From Branchiostoma floridae (taxonomy: Eukaryota > Chordata > Leptocardii > Amphioxiformes > Branchiostomatidae), in assembly GCF_000003815.2 (NCBI RefSeq), contig NC_049988.1, forward strand, positions 6,852,702 through 6,914,701: 62,000 nucleotides of DNA. Reading direction: 5' to 3'. Under the pieces are notes generated by a model that was given only the letters and a program-made list of their open reading frames with translations, was not told where the DNA came from and searched no databases. The position numbers were made by a program, and so were the translations under genes. Shown one piece after another: positions 23,201 to 38,200 of this stretch (position 1 is its first letter; each line of letters opens with the position of its first letter).

Positions 23201-26200
23201 TTGATCATTATGAGTTCAAAAATTCGTATTTCCTAGAACGATCGTAGAGTGGAATTCGTTATCACCAAGCACAGTAGGGGCATCTTCTCTTGGTAGTTTT
23301 AAAGAACGCTTACAGATAGATGTGCAAAAGTTAGGTGTGACGGGTCGTTCAGTGTAATATAACCAGCTGCTGCCGCGCCGCGTGCCTGCGAAGGTGTGTT
23401 ACGCCGAATGGTGGTTATACCAGCCATATAGATACAGATACAGATAGCAGTATAAAAGACATGGTTTCGAACAAAAAATGGAACACGGGCGACGGTACCG
23501 ACTTCCGACAAACTTTGACCCAGTGCTGACGTCACACGACGCCAAAAAAATCACGTATCTACGGCAGTTGGGTCAGATAGCTGAAGAAGACATAAAGAGG
23601 CTGTCGAAAATTCCGATGAGCACGTGAAATTTCCGGAGTTGTAGAAAAGTTTATTTTTCTCATTAAATAATCAAAATATTTGTCTGGATCAGAACATATG
23701 GGTATTCTCAGGGAATGCTCATAGCTATGAATGTAACCTCTGTTATATACTTAGTCTGACCCTTGCCTCTTCCCTCTTGACCTCAAAGAAAAGCGGCCTG
23801 CAGGCCGATTTGAGCTTTCATGAATAAAGGTTCCTTCTACATACAAAACATCCTTGGTAGTTAGCTTTTTGATTACAAAAACATACTCCTATTTGAAAAA
23901 AAAGATATTGTCTAACTACACTCCTTGATGTATATATAGAATTTTACAAAATATGTTTGTCAGTTTGCTCTATATGATTACAAAAGCACATTCTAAAAAT
24001 TAGCTATTGTTTGACTTTACCCCTTGGTGTACATATAGTCTTCTACGAAACATGCTTGCCAGCGCCTTGCTCTCTTTGCGTTGCGTTTTATCAAGCATAA
24101 TCGAATCTAATGGCCCGGTAATCAAATGCTCGCTGCAATAACGGAAGAGAGAATCCCTCTGTTGTTTCCTTGATCGTCAAAATAACAGACATACGCTGAC
24201 TGTCAGACAATATCTTTCGGAAATGAAGCGGCTGGATAAAAAGACTTCACGGCCAACTACATGTGCCACTTAGGCAGTACTGATTTGATTATATGGATGA
24301 CATCAGTCAGGGGAATTCCAAAACTGATATGATTCGAGTGCGCGAGGGAAAAAGATAATGTTGTACAAAAACAAGCTGCCTTTGTTATGAAATCTATGTG
24401 ATTAGAGTGGTTAAACAAATGTCTAAACGCGCTGGCATACAAAATAATAAACTCGTTATTTCATTTTTCCTTTCACATTTTCTTTGTTCTCCTTTTTTTC
24501 AATTTACGGCATACATTTACTAATTTTGAAGCTGCTTTGTAAAATTTACAAAAAATTACAGTACGTATAATTGCAAACCTTTTTAAAACGGTAACATCAC
24601 CCTTACCGAGGCTGATAGCATCAATACCATTGAGATGAACTGCCTACGAAAGAGGAATGGCCCAAATACATGGTCTATGGAGAGACTACTCCAGAAGGGG
24701 GTCACCCGAGGTAACGGAACAAGAGTCTATCGAAGGGGATAAGCAAAGTAATCGCAACACCTATATCTTTGGACATGTTAAGGTGGGGTCACGAGTGTGT
24801 ATATATTCAAGTCCGTATGAGGCGCGCATGGAATCATTAGACTCCACCAGGTCCCACAGGTCGTTGGAAAAATGATAGAAGTTGGACAAACGTAAACAGG
24901 TAACATGTCAGACGAGTTAGCTGGGTCGCTAACCATATTTCAGCGTCAGCTAACTCATCTGGCATGTTATGGATCTATATTTGTCTAATTTGTAATATTT
25001 TCCCCGCGACCTGTGGAGCCTGGTAGAGACAAAGAGCTTCATACGCAGCTCAAACGGACTCGAATATATACGCATGTGTGACCTCACCTTCCAGAGTCAC
25101 TCCTCTGACGTCAAGAGAAGAAAAAACGGACGAAACACGATGTACGCATGAATATCATACATGATTCATCATCAGTGTTATCTTACCAAAGCATTGACAT
25201 AATCTATTCAAAGGATGAAATAGAATATTGAAAAACAACTCAAGGTCAAAACGTGCGAACGTACACTTGATATAACACGTGTAGGGGCACTTGAATCGCA
25301 ATGGATTCATTTGGTGTGACAAGTGTATTGGGCTTGAATCGTAATAAGTTCAATTGCTGTAACACGAGTATATACATTTCAAGTATAGGTGCTCGAATTG
25401 TAATCCACAAGTGTTTACCACGGACTGTTGGGCAGTTTAAAGCTTTTGTTTCTTAACAGCAAAACAATTTTCAGGAAGACATCTACAAAACATCGGTGCA
25501 ATGGCAAAGTGGGTAGAGTGTTTGCCTTCTATTCCGTAGGTCGTGAGTTCGATCCCCGGCCGAGTCATACCAAAGACTTTAAAATTCGTACATGCTGCTT
25601 TCTCCGCTTAGCATTCAGCATTTGGGAAAGAGTGTGGAAGTTGGCCAAACAGTCCATTACAAGTGAACTAACTCCCTGCAGTAGTGATGGTACAAAGCTT
25701 CAGTGGCCTAATGTTTATAAATTGGGACGAGCCTAAAGCACCATTTTGGTGCGGGAACTTGAACTAATTTACAAGATAATTGATGTGCAAGTGCAAGAAA
25801 ATGATACTGAATATAAGTTTTGTTCACATATGCAACTTGTAAATTGCCATAAAAATTCTACCTAATGCTACTGGTAATAATTGATCTATCCCTTAAACGT
25901 AAAAATAATTTACAAGACAGTTGATGTGCAAATGCAAGGAAAGGTACAACAATGATAGCGGTAAAAATTGAAGATACGTTTGCTTCACATGTGCAACTTG
26001 TAAACTACCATAAAAGCTCTCCCTACTACATGTATTTTTGATTACTCCCTTCACTTAAACGTAAATCTGTTCTATATATCTCACTAAAACTGCGGCACGT
26101 TACTAGCGTCACTGCGGCCGAGCGATTTGACAGAGCGTTCAATAAATTCATAAAAATTGTATTTACGCTTTGTGTGTTTTGTTGTCTTTTTACTCGTACT

Positions 26201-29200
26201 TGTAGGTTTTGTAGTATGTTCCCATTATGAAGTCAATAGTAACACAAATCCAATTTAGGACCCAGTGACGCCGCTAGATACCCACTTAAAAACATGGAAT
26301 GCCGTGAATGACTTTAAGGTAGACACGACCAAGGTTTAACATCTGGTGAGACAAACTGTATTTGTATGCAAGTGTGATTTGGTTTTGTTTTGTTTGGTTT
26401 TGTTTGGTTTGGTTTGGTTATACAGATCTCCATTAGTGACTGATATGTCACTATTATTCCTGGAGTCCGGGTGATTTGTAGAGAATCACCAATTCTAGAC
26501 GGAAGGATTTTGCACCATCGCACACCGCACCATCGCACGTGTAGGGGTTCTTTAACGTGCCTGGGGCATGGCTCTCCCCAGACACAGGAACTCATTTTAA
26601 CCTGAGTTAAGTGAGGAAAGTCGTGTAAAGTGCCTTTTCCAAGGGCACAAAATCGATAGCACGGCAGCCGGATTTAAAAAGGAACGGTCAACACCTTTCA
26701 TGGCCACTTGTGCTGGTGTCATGTATACCCCCTTAATGAACTTTGCCGTTTGACACAGGGAGGCGATGCGACAGTCGAAGATGAGATTGTGGCAGCCCAA
26801 AGGAAGTGTCTGGCGCAAATGTCAATCAGCACCCCTCCCGAACCAAATGGTACAGATACATTTGCATGTACTACTATATAGTTAACATAAACACATTGCA
26901 CCAAGGTGTGATTATCTAGCCTGGGTACCATACGGAACGTAGTTCGCTCCGGCGTTCATTACATACAATATACAGTCGCTTCTAGCTCTGACATTTATTA
27001 TACACGGTATATATTAGCCTCTACCAGGCTTCGTGGATCGGTGGTCTAATTGTAGAAATTGGACAAATAGAGTCTATAGTACGCTAGGGGAGTTAGCCGG
27101 CCAGAAGAGTACGTTTCCTCACCACGAGGATAATGATTCTACCGATCCACGGAGCCTGGTAGAGGCTAGGTATATATCGCTTCTCTGCTGTTTTGCAGAA
27201 GCGAACATAGGAGCGAACTACTATCCGAATGATACCCAGGCTGATGATTATCAAAGTTCATTTGTGCTCGTAAATGATATAATTATAGAAACTAAACTTT
27301 ATCTAACAAGCACTAAAGAAAGTTGACTCACGGAATGGACCCGTCTACTACTAGTATGTCTTAGGTTACAACGTCACGTTTACAAACCGGTGCCCGGTCG
27401 GGCTGTTTGTGGAAACGAAAAATAGAAAGGTATATACGTAAGAACATTCATAAATAATGCCAACGACTATTCGCTTTACGCCTTTTATATCATACTTTTC
27501 GTTCCCTAAAGCTGCCCGGCCGGGCCCCAGTTTGGAAAACTGACGCAGGCTTTATTGGAAAAAAATGTCTGACGAGTGTGTATTTTTTGTTGTTGTTTTT
27601 TTTTTGGTAATAACCAGTATGCACAAAGTTGGGTCAAAGTTAAAAACAACTTCTTTCCGGCATATTTTCCTATAAGCCAACACGCAACTCATACGTACGC
27701 ATGATTATACGCACTGGAGGTAGGTTAGAGTATACTAGTATATTCTAATCCGCAGGAGGTCCGCATCTAAGTTTTAGCATCTACCAAGGTCCACAGGTCG
27801 CTGGAATAGATAATAGAAATTGGACAAATATAGCCAGATAACATGCCAACACCATACTTCTCGGCCAGCTAACTCGTCTGCCATGTTATGTGTCTATGTT
27901 TCTCGAATTTCTATTTTTCCAACAACCTGTGAAGCATGTCAGAGGTTTATAATTCCACAAAGACCTCATACAGACTTGAATATTATAAACACATGTGAAC
28001 CCCCTATACACGCACGTGTGAATGCACTTAAATACCCCCTTTCCACTCGGACGGCGCTCTCGCCGCGCGCTCTCTGCGAGCTAGTTTTTGACAGATCGCT
28101 CAACGAATTGTATAACAAAGAATCGAATCTTTTTACACTTTGTATGTTTTGTTGTCCTCTCAGTCACACTGTTACATGTCGTATGACATAACCAGTATGA
28201 AATCAAAGGTAACACATACCCTATTTAGGTCGCAGTAAGAGCGCATCGCGATCGCCGTCTAGTGGAAAAGGGGCCTTGATATATCGTTTTACCATGGACT
28301 ACATGTCGTGCATTTTGTGCACACATCAGGTGCAAATCATTGAGTCTAAAGATAGTAATCTCATGTATATGATCTGTCCTCACAGGCACGTACTGTCCTC
28401 AGGAGTGGGACGGGGCTTTCTGCTGGCCTTACGGCACACCGGGCGAGAGGGTCGGCGCAGAATGTCCTCCTTTCTTCCGAAGTCCAGGTAAAGGTGGTAT
28501 CTCACTGCACTTGGGTCGCCGATTATACCCCCTTTCCACTTGGACGGCGCTCTCGCCGCGCTCTCTCTGCGACCTAGTTTTTGACAGATCGCTCAACGAA
28601 TTCTATAGAAAAGAAACGAATTTGTTTACACTTTGTGTGTTTTGCTGTCTTCTCAATCACACTTGTACGTTTTGTATGATATACCCAGTGTGAAAGCGAA
28701 GGGTACACATATCCTATTTAGGTCGCAGTGAGAGCGCAGCGCGATCGCCGTCTAGTGGAAAGGGGGCCTTAGGCACTGCGGGGTTCGAAAGATTATGCGA
28801 CGAATTTCAAAGAACGAATTTTCTGAAGTTTTGTGTAATTCGTTGTTATGCATACACTTACGTATTTCGCAATATCTAAAGTATTAAAAAAATCGACGAA
28901 AATAGGACAACGGTGCCGCAATAAAGGAACCCCACAGAGCCGCACCGGTGCCCCAAGTGCAGTGAGATACCACCGTAATACTATTGTAGGCGACCTTAAA
29001 CGTTTACAATGAGGTGCATCAATGCCAATTTTCATAAATGTCAATGTCAATGCTGACTAATGGTCTGCCCTACACAAATAGACATAAACCAATTACATGT
29101 ATTTTTAAAATGCATTTGACAGGTTGCTTTGACACTACTTGCTTTGACACCGCAAGAAGTCTGATCTTTACGCACACGTCAATCATTCGGAAAGCATACG

Positions 29201-32200
29201 AAATGGGATTTTTTAAATGCACTTTGAGACATGATTTAAGACTTGATTAAAGATTGAATTTTGCCCGATGGCTATTTGCTATTTGACCACTTCTGTTTCT
29301 GTGTACAGAGAGAAATCCACGGAAGTCACTATTCTTTGATGTAATTAATCATCAACCAATGACATCATTTCAAATGACATTATTTTTGTTCTTTCAGGAC
29401 ATGCGTATAGACATTGTGGACTTTCTGGCAACTGGACGATTAACAGATTAACCAACAAACCGTACCTAAACCACACGGAATGCACAAAAATACCGGTAAG
29501 AATGCAAAGGAACGTAAAAGGGCACTTCTTGGCTGTTCTCCATATCCAGTAAGCTGTTGAACATTGTTTAGCATTCTGCAACATGTACAAGAATGGGAGA
29601 TCGAGCCAATACAAGTGTAGGAATGGTTACAAATATTACTTTTTGCAGTATCTTGTTTCGTTTCCCACGTTAAGATACAAGTATATATTATGACAATATC
29701 TAAACTAAGTCCCCAAATTCAGTATCAATTTTCAGCAGCAATATATATTCTAGCTAAGATCCCCAAACCGTATATACTCCCTGATTATCTAACCTTATAA
29801 CTTAAAGTTTATTGATAATATTTTGTTGTTCTGTATCTGTATGCAATTTAGTAGTTGTTGCCATACGTTGTATCCTATACAATTATCGAGCAATAAATTT
29901 CATTCCTCCATTTCTTCATTCCTTCATATCGAAGAGACAAAATACCAATAGTACCTACAATTATTAAATATCGAAAAAGAATGTTCTAGTAGACAATACG
30001 CTATGTTATAGGGTTTTTATAGATTTAAAAAAACGGATTGTTATGATTATTTGTTATTACTTTGTAGTACAATGTCTTCTGATTTTTTTTTCAGCATGAC
30101 GAACCTGCTATCCCGAAACACGTTATAGACAACGTGACGAAAATCTACACCATTGGATACTCCATCTCACTGGTGTCACTCTTCATAGCGTTCATCATAC
30201 TGGCTCGCTTTAAGTAAGTACAGTGTGGATGTTATATGCTAGTGAAGTGCCTAGTGACAAGTTTTCTTCCTGTTTCAGTAGCAGGGTTACCCTGGGAAAC
30301 CAGCTCGAGAAGCTTCGCAAATAAGAGTTACCGATCCCCTGCCTAACGCGCGCCTTCCCGCCTCTATGCACCCGCCCCACTACTAGCTGGCCCCACTTAC
30401 GCCGGTCCCGAACTATGTCCGAAAGAGGCAAGTGATAGTTGGGGCCAGCTGGTTCGTGGGCCGGCGGGTGTTAGGCGGCGGGTGTCCCGTGCGCGCGTGT
30501 TGTAGGGATCGGTAAACTTTGCGTGCCTCGTTAGGAGTCTGCGTTTTCCCAGGGTATAGCAGGGTATACTTTTTGTAGGAAAGGGGTTGCTAGACCTCTT
30601 CGAATACGGGACCCCAATTTTATGTCCCTTCCGGGTGTAATTACATCATAGCCCTTCCCATGATTGAACCAAAGTCTCTCAGTTACCAACTAATTGGAAC
30701 AAAGAGCTCAACTAAGAGGCTGCTAGCAGTTGAGCTACAGAGACATCCCACTTAAAGCATAGTATGTGTGTGTGAAATTACTTTCAGTACAAGCATCGCA
30801 GTAGTGACTGTGATTTTGTAAGAAAAACACTTCATTGCAAAGAAAAAATATAGAAAATACACTTTTTATGCAGGCTTTGAAATAGTCTAAGAGTAGAATA
30901 TCAGTAAGGATAAAATCACAACAGTGACCATTACTTTAAAGATACAAAATGGGTTTCTTCATTATTTTGTTTGTTTATTTGTATTTGTTGTTGTTTACTT
31001 GTAGAAGGCTACACTGCACGAGGAACTACGTCCACATGCACCTCTTCGTGTCCTACATGTTACGGGCCTTCTTCATTCTCCTCCGGGACGCTGTTCTCTA
31101 TTCTTACGACACCAACAACTCAACACCTGTTCCAAGGAATACGGTAAGGGATTCTAAAATATATAAAGTGACACAGGTACTTCCTAGTACTATAGTTATG
31201 AAAAAAATTATAATGCCTCAATTGAAATAGATTGACGTCCACTCCATCATTCACATATTAGATAAGTCATTGTCTACCAACATGTTTATGTTAAGTTACT
31301 AGTATTATTATGACTTGAGTTTTAAACCGCTCGAACGCAAGACAAAAGGGAATCGAATATTCTTACCGCAAAAGAGGTGATAACATAAAAGTATTTTTAT
31401 CTGGTAGAATGCATTATGGAAAAGGTTCAACTATTTCCCAAAACATAGATTTAACGCAGGATAACAGAGGACCTGATTGCTCCTGATACATCAACATTCT
31501 GAACGTGAGCAACAAGGCAAAGGCGGTTGGTAGTAGGTAGCGGCCCCCGTCCCGGAGCAATAGATGCACTTACTTACTTCCTTAGGCTTACAGAAAGAGT
31601 AAGATATAAAAGTAAACAGAAATATTGGTATGATATGCTTACTATTGTCTCTCGTCATTTCTAAAATATGTCCCTATAATACATTGTAGTTGTCTAATTG
31701 ATAAATATACTAGTATTTACGTTCAACAGGTCGGCTGTAAACTACTGTATACCTGCTTCATGTACTTCATGGCCACCAACTACTTCTGGATCCTGGTGGA
31801 GGGACTATACCTCCACAACCTCATCTTCGTCTCCGTGTTTTCTGAGAGGAAGTTCTTCTACGGATTCATCGCTATTGGCTGGGGTGAGTACGGACAGACT
31901 GACACGGTCTTAGCTAGGTTGAGTCGACTCCTTTATGCAAATAGTTCTTATGTAAAATCGGCGCAAAGTTATAAAGTTATTTCTTGCGTCTTACGCCCGA
32001 GCAATTTTAGATCAAAGTTGAACAACACAAAACTGGACTTTTCTCAATTTTTGACTGTCAAACTCTAGTCGTTGTCTATGTATGACCGATCCGCTCCTTC
32101 TATTCTGTGAGTGGCAGAAGGAGCAGTGGATCAAAAATTGCTGAAAACCTATGGCGCCCCCCGTCTCTGTTAAGGGTTGCTTGTATAGCCCTAAAAAATA

Positions 32201-35200
32201 GTTCCTTTTATTCCTTTTTATAACCGAGAAATTCAACATTGTATGAAGAAAGATAATAAGTCATCAGTTACAGAATCATTAGAAAGGGTAGATTATTCAT
32301 TCCCATGCTATAACAGATGGTCATAAACTATAAAGACAATCAGATGCATTGTAATAGTAGACTTTAGCAGCACGGCTTTACATACAACATTAAAAGCCAT
32401 TCAACAAGAGATCTAACTAGAATAGTGAAGACAATGTGCTCTGGTATGTAGTTGACATCGTTTTTGCCGAGTAACCACTTCACAACAGGGCAGCCTGAGA
32501 TCCCTTTTGCTGATTGGCTAATCTAGTCATTTCAAACGAAGAGCTCAAAAGCTGATTGGCTATTTCACAAGGGTGATCTGACCTGCTTAGAGATGGGAGG
32601 CGAGGTAAAAAAAAAGCAAATGCGGCTTCATTCCTTGTTATGTGATGAAGACTTTTTAATCGAATGTTAAAACCGATGATTATTGGATTTTCACCCTTTC
32701 CGTCATCCTTCCGACCTCCCTTTGAATAGGTTAGCGAAGATGGATGATCTGTCTCATGGTTGGATCTGCCTCTTTCCGTGCAAATTAAGGAAAACCTTTG
32801 GCGATTGAAACGCCTAAGTCACTTTAAGTCCATGTGACACATGTGCGAACTTTGATCACATTAATTTAAAGGCCGTTTTTAAAATCTACAGAAAGTTGCC
32901 CGTATTCTTTCTGTCTGTAAATCTAACCTATCATCTTTAACGAGGCTGTGATACAAGCAAACGTATCGGCTGGTTTCTAAAAATCGCGCGATGACCGATA
33001 GTAGACCGGGCGTGTTACTGCCGAAAACGTGATTCAAAAGTCACAGAGTCGTCGTTGTTGGGTCTTCAAACTGATATCGAATCGGTAAAAACCAAGCAAA
33101 ACAAGCCAGAATGAAGAATTTGCAAAATTCGTGCCACATTCCGTCGAGAATTCCAAACGGACTTAATACCTCTTCACACGAGAGGCGAAAACAGCCGAAA
33201 TTTCGTTTGAATAAAGAGTCTTGTATATTCCTGGGTATTCGTAGTATATTCTAGAAATTCTCACTGTATTCCAGATATATTTGTTCATTCTTGTGGCCGG
33301 CCGGTTTCCTTTCGAATGAGATGAGAATTTTCGAATGTTTCGAATAATGTTGGAATGCCTTAAATGTGGTCGCACTGCAGTTAGTTAGGATAGTTAGAAC
33401 ACACTTTGAACGCCGTTTGATATTTCTCCACCTCAAATGCACTTCGAAAGTCCTGAGCATGACAAAAACCTTCAGGACGGCCACAAGAATAGTCACAAAT
33501 ATCTGGAATGCAGTAAGAATTTATAGAATGCAGTACAAATTCCCAGGAATATACAAAGAAGTTTATTCAAACGGCTCATTCCGATTCTCGTATGAATGAG
33601 CCTTTTGATCGATAGTTGCTCCTGCTATGTGACATGGCTCATCTGAAAGAATTAAACTTTCATGGGAAGAATATTTTGACACCCCACTACCATGGCGAAA
33701 TATATATAGTTTACCTTATAAACTTTCGATTGATTCATATACTCGAATATTTCAATATAAACTATTATTCAAATTTTTACCTTGCAATAAAATATTATAT
33801 TTATGGGGTTTGATAGACTCCCCATTATGTAACCTCTGTAACGAGGAAGAAGAAACAGTCGTCCACCTTTTTTGGGACTGTTGTGTAACTTCAAATTTTT
33901 GGCGTCAGGTGGACGAATGGTTTTTCAATATAAATGGTACTCATTTGCATATTAATGCTCTCAGTATAATGTTCGGTATTTCTAGTGATCGTTGCCCGGT
34001 TCTGTCGAATCTTATCCTCCTTTTAGGCAAAATATTTGTTTTTAAAAATCGTAAGCATTCTTTGAATCTGTCTGCTTTCATATCCTTTGTTTCATACTTT
34101 TATAAATTAGAAAAAAACATAGCAATTCGGCAAGGCAAACTGCTTAAACACAGGGGGAAGTGGGGAAACTTAAATAACTTATTTTCTGTCAGCACCATAT
34201 CTTAAGAAGCCACAAGAATAGTCACAAATATCTGGAATGCAGTAAGAATTTATAGAATGCAGTACAAATTCCCAGGAATATACAAAGAAGTTTATTCAAA
34301 CGGCTCATTCCGATTCTCGTATGAATGAGCCTTTTGATCGATAGTTGCTCCTGCTATGTGACAAGCGTTTAATGCGCTGAATCTTTGAAGATTTACCATG
34401 ACTAGAACTAATAAACGATCCTTTTGAAGGCGGCAGCGATTCCGCACATCGTAAATCTTCTTCTTACGGCAATCACTTTTTGTGATGAATCGTACACCAT
34501 ACAAAAATATGCATGTTTCCTCCCATTCTACAAACTATTAGTCCCTTATATAGCATCCTAAAATTGTAAGGTAATTTTAATGAATAGCTAGACTACATAT
34601 AAGTATAAAATGTGTATATTTCTAATTACAATTAATGGTGATGCCACGATTGTTGTGCAACAAAGTTGGCTTTATACCGTACACAAATGCAAAGTAATAA
34701 CAGTAGCACTTTTTTTTAATTTCGAATTGAGCGTGTCCACTTACCTCTTTCGTATCGTCTTTGTAGTGTTTCCTCTGACGTTTGTCGTCCCCTGGGTGGT
34801 GGTACGAGCTACAATGGAGGACACTGGGTACGTAGATCCCATCTTCTCATGTAGCCTCCGTTCAAGACCCCACTTATGTACATTTGCACCGGCGCCGGTA
34901 GCTAGGTGGTGTAACCCCGACCGGGCCCTGAAATCACAAATTTGATCCGGTTGACTTCCGGGGGGTTACTTACCTGCGTATTCACAATTACATCACGGCG
35001 TCTATTTTTTGCCGGGTACCGGGTTGATTTCAACTTTAACTTTGAATAAATACGGGACCCGGCCGTGCCCAAATATAGCTAGGTGTCTCGCAGGGCCACG
35101 TAAGGGTCTCGCCAGAAAGTGCCCCCCAAACAATCCGTGAAATACCAGGGGCCCATTTTTCCAACTTTGACTGTTGCATTTGCCTGCATCCATGGCTGCA

Positions 35201-38200
35201 AGCTGAGACTATTGTTTTTATACCTGTAAAAAAATGCGGCAATATTCTACTAGATATTGCTTTGGCAGCAACTTATGAGCTGTGTGATTGCGTAGAGACT
35301 ATACACAGTGACTTTGATATGATTGTAAAATTGACTTTCTCTATTCTTGTGATTGAAATAACGATACATGTCCAGTAGGTATTAAGGAAACATTTTGTTT
35401 TGCTATTTCAGATGTTGGGACACCGATACGGTCTACAAATGGATCTACAAGGCACCTATTGTGGTCTCAATTGTGGTTAGTAGTAAGAAACCTTGTTGAG
35501 CAAGCCTCTGTTAACACTGACAAAGAAAACGTATGCTTACGCGGAAATCAAAATGGACTGTGGTCGTTGTAGTCATTAACCCTATGCGCACCCCATATTA
35601 TAATTTCTTATGATGAATAGACACATCTTCTATTGATAAGTATGGGACATTTGACAACATATATGATTTCTTAACACGCTCTGTGAGTATGTGATTAAAC
35701 TGAAACTTTCTCTGTTATATTTCAGTCATTCAGTAATTCTTATTATATTTTTAGGTCAACTTCCTTTTATTCCTGAATATCCTGAGGGTACTTGTAAAGA
35801 AGCTACGTATGCCGGCTGATGCGGCCGCTCAGTAAGTCTTTTTATTGTCTTTTACTATTCAGTGGTACATTAAATGATAGCAAAGCTTTAGTTCTTTTGT
35901 TTCTTCAATTCTTTACGTACTGTAGCAACACCACAAACAATTACATTTTACCTCTGTTTTTTAGCTTCGCCAAGAAGCTTATGTTTTTGCCGACTTGGGT
36001 CTGTATGTAGGTCAACAGGATATAACTCGAGAAATTGTGGATGGAACTTTTTTATTTTTTGCAGGTGTGTAGCGGTTGTTTAAAGGCATGCCTAGTTCGA
36101 AAATGGGTTACCTGGCGTTTTCCTATGGTACATTAGCGAGCTTAGTATTTTTTTGGGTGTTTTTTCGGGAGGCATAAGTCAAAATGTAGCTGGGCGATTT
36201 CCACGATATTTGGCAGGTCTGTAGCGGCTGTGGAAAGGATTGCCATGTGCGAGAATGGTTTAGCTACCTTTTACCTATGGTGCTGTAGCTGGCTTTGTAT
36301 GTAAGTGCGTTTGTCTGTAAGCAAGATAACTCGAGATGTTCTTGATGGATGTTAATGATATTTGGTTGATAGGTAGGGGACACAGAAAGGAAGGTCAAGT
36401 TCGATAATGGGCCTCCTGGCAAATTGTTTTGGTACTGCAAGTGAGCATCAAAGTTTGCGCCTAAATTTTCCAGAAGTGCCAGGTTCGTGATTTTTTACTG
36501 GTGGATAGCTGTTGGTACTAGGAGTCAATGGTCTAATTTTGGGCCCCCTAGCAGCTTGTTTGGAATTGCAGTGGGTGTTATATTTCGTAACTTTTTAGAT
36601 GGATTTAACTCCTGAGGGGATTGATGGATATTTTTTGTTTTTGGTAGGTAGGTACTTTGGATGATTATCAACATAATGAGATGCAAATTATATAAATCAC
36701 TCTGTATTTAATATAATTACTTAGGGAAACTTCTATAACGGTTGAAAAATACTTGTGACGGAGTCACCTGAAAGGACTTGAATCGACCCATAGATGTCTA
36801 AAAATAGAGAAGAAGTAGGTCAAAGGAGCCAGTGGAAGCAGGGGATCCCTGATAAACAGACTTGTCTTGGAAGCATGAAATTCTGATTGACCAGGGATGT
36901 TACTAGGTCATCCGTGTACTATTCCGCCAGGATGGAGTCTGGTAGAGACTACTGGCTGAAAAATGCCTATAAATGGTCATGGTTCATGTTAGCAAAATAC
37001 AAAGCCTGACCGTGTCCAACACGTATCTATAAAATTAAGCAATTAAATAGCTTGCTGAATTGATGTCAATACGACGGCACACAGCAAAGGATTCATAGCA
37101 GTTGAAATATAACATATCTATATACAAGTGTTGCTTATATCTATATACAGATCAACAATAAAAGCAACACTATATCATGGGAACGGTAAAAATGTAGTAG
37201 AGGGAACTTGACGAATATCACTTGATATAAAGATGTAGAGCTAATATCTACGAGACACTTCAGGTGTATTTTCTTATGATGGACTGCAAGGAAACTTGGT
37301 GTTCCATGTGCCAGTAACACTACATGGGTCTAAACAAACGAATAAGTACTATGTAAAGTCAGTAATATAACATAATTGAACAATGACGGCTTGTAACACA
37401 TAGTACTTACATCTGTGAACTAGGTTAAAACAACAAGTGACCAAGTGCTGGGACAAGACAAACCCAACATGTTGAAGAACAGCACTTAGGTCAAAAGGGT
37501 CACCGTCAATTATCCACGCATTCCTCAACTCTTAACAGAGATGTCATGTTGTAAGGGAAAGGTCGGCTAGAAAGAACTGACATCATTGCGAGAAATACAA
37601 ATCGCCAAAGGTGACAGGCGGCTGTCATCGGACAGTCGCAGAAATCATAACCTTGGACTCTGTAAAATACCTCTGACTTAACTCGCGACTGCAAAACTTT
37701 ACTTTCTATTTTCATGAGATTGAAACAAACGTTCACCAAGGCGGGGGTCGTAGCAATCCTTACATATGGCCCTTAGATGACCCTTGGTGAGTTAAAAAGT
37801 TCCGTAAATTGGAAGGAACAACTGTTACAGTGGCCGGGGTTTGGTGAGTGACGAATGCAATTATCGGCGTGACTTCCTGTGGTTTCCAGGTTTCCAAGAC
37901 CTACCCACATACCAAATATCACTTCAATCCATTCAGCCGGTCTTCAATTTGCTGGTTTCTACATACATACATACATACATACATACATACATACATACAT
38001 ACAAACGCTACCCAAAACATAACCAGCTCTCCGAAAGTAATTATGACAACACAAAATAGAACAGTAACCTCATACCTGTACAAATTGTTCTGATTATGCA
38101 AAGACATTCATTCACATCGCCAAAACATTTGCTGCATTATGTACACCGACAGAATAGACTAATCTACTCACAATGTTCATAATCCAACCAACCACTACAT

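Noticed and set aside
25497-25570. tRNA gene candidate
   Set aside because: Same reasoning: pol III boxes but poor stem pairing and a SINE body downstream.
37940-38010. Possible CRISPR-like short tandem repeats
   Set aside because: A plain CATA microsatellite with no spacers; the window is eukaryotic.
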